From positions 1-41,684 of the forward strand of contig DCHS01000006.1 in NCBI GenBank assembly GCA_002314875.1: a stretch of DNA of 41,684 nucleotides. Reading direction: 5' to 3'. Below are positions 41,374 to 41,684 of this stretch, one piece after another. How positions within the stretch are numbered: position 1 is the first letter of the stretch; every line of letters starts with the position of its first letter. This DNA comes from Prevotellaceae bacterium UBA1746. Lineage in GTDB: Bacteria; Bacteroidota; Bacteroidia; Bacteroidales; Bacteroidaceae. The notes under the pieces are model-generated. The model was given only the letters and a program-made list of their open reading frames with translations, made no database searches and was not told the DNA's origin. A program made the position numbers and the translations under genes.

Positions 41374-41684
41374 TTTTCTACGGGCTTAATGTCGAGATTC
41401 AGTTCGTCGAGCTGGCTCTGGTCAAGGAAACCGGGAGCGTCAAGCATAACATCGCGACCACTGTTGTTCTTGGGGAATGCGATACAGTCGCGGATGCTGT
41501 CGAGACCTGCGAAGAGGCTTACGAAACGGTCGAGACCATAAGCGAGACCACCGTGAGGGGGTGCACCGAACTTGAAGGCATTCATCAAGAAGCCGAACTT
41601 AGTCTGAGCCTGTTCGGGAGTGAAGCCGAGGATTTCGAAAATCTTCTGCTGGAGCTTAGCATCGTGGATACGGATAGAACCACC
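41370..41684 (-). CDS. aspS: Aspartyl-tRNA synthetase, C-terminal part (cut by the window edge)
   Basis: The minus strand is open from the window edge to TGA at 41372-41370, giving 104 residues that begin GGSIRIHDAKLQQKIFEILG. They contain the class II motif 3 of bacterial AspRS, GAPPHGGLAYGLDRFVSLFAG, then SIRDCIAFPKNNSGRD and the usual end APGFLDQSQLDELNLDI. The 5' part is outside the window. Its stop overlaps the yicC start. Confidence 0.96.
   Translation of the reverse strand, partial: GGSIRIHDAKLQQKIFEILGFTPEQAQTKFGFLMNAFKFGAPPHGGLAYGLDRFVSLFAGLDSIRDCIAFPKNNSGRDVMLDAPGFLDQSQLDELNLDIKPVEK

Overview
This window looks like a stretch of core chromosome from a Bacteroidota bacterium, most likely a Prevotella-like member of the Bacteroidales. 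The evidence is a type IX secretion pair (porU-porV), BACON-like and other small lipoproteins, DUF4831 and DUF5063 family proteins, a eukaryote-type glycogen branching enzyme, few Shine-Dalgarno sequences, and promoters of the Bacteroidetes form TTTG-N19/20-TAnnTTTG. I see no phage, transposon, CRISPR array or plasmid genes. Nothing in base usage suggests recent transfer.

Layout. Bases 1-2978 hold the last codons of an unknown gene, a BACON-like lipoprotein, tRNA-Ser(UGA) on the minus strand, an AraC-family regulator and a convergent DUF4831 protein. From 3220 to 16787 every gene is on the plus strand: der, a small lipoprotein, purB, rluB with a long Gly/Tyr/Arg-rich N-terminal tail, asnS, a degenerate FAH-fold protein, porU, porV, ispF and a TrmH/SpoU methyltransferase. 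A strong terminator at about 16.9 kb separates this block from the minus-strand half.

The minus-strand half (16958-41684, read right to left) has three transcription blocks. Block one is aspS (cut by the window edge), yicC, gmk, nadD (with an extra C-terminal region) and ygiQ, ending in a long hairpin. Block two is guaB, two SurA-like chaperone genes, an OstA/LptA-like gene, mutL, a 62-residue protein and prs, ending in a hairpin. Block three is a class A penicillin-binding protein (PBP1A type), kdsB, a secreted 14-repeat MORN protein, glgB, a small membrane protein, DUF5063, a DEDDy exonuclease and rlmI, ending at the shared terminator.

The main theme is cell-envelope construction: Kdo activation, an LPS-transport-like protein, outer-membrane chaperones, peptidoglycan synthesis and the T9SS sortase/shuttle. 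These are mixed with translation and RNA enzymes (der, asnS, aspS, rluB, trmH-like, rlmI, yicC, exonuclease) and purine nucleotide synthesis (purB, guaB, gmk, prs).

I do not see a whole new defence or secretion system. The observations most worth a second look are the FAH protein that has lost its metal-binding and catalytic residues beside porU, the nadD C-terminal extension, MutL with an eroded endonuclease motif, 9-bp A+T-rich tandem arrays directly after three stop codons, and the low-complexity basic tails on two RNA enzymes.
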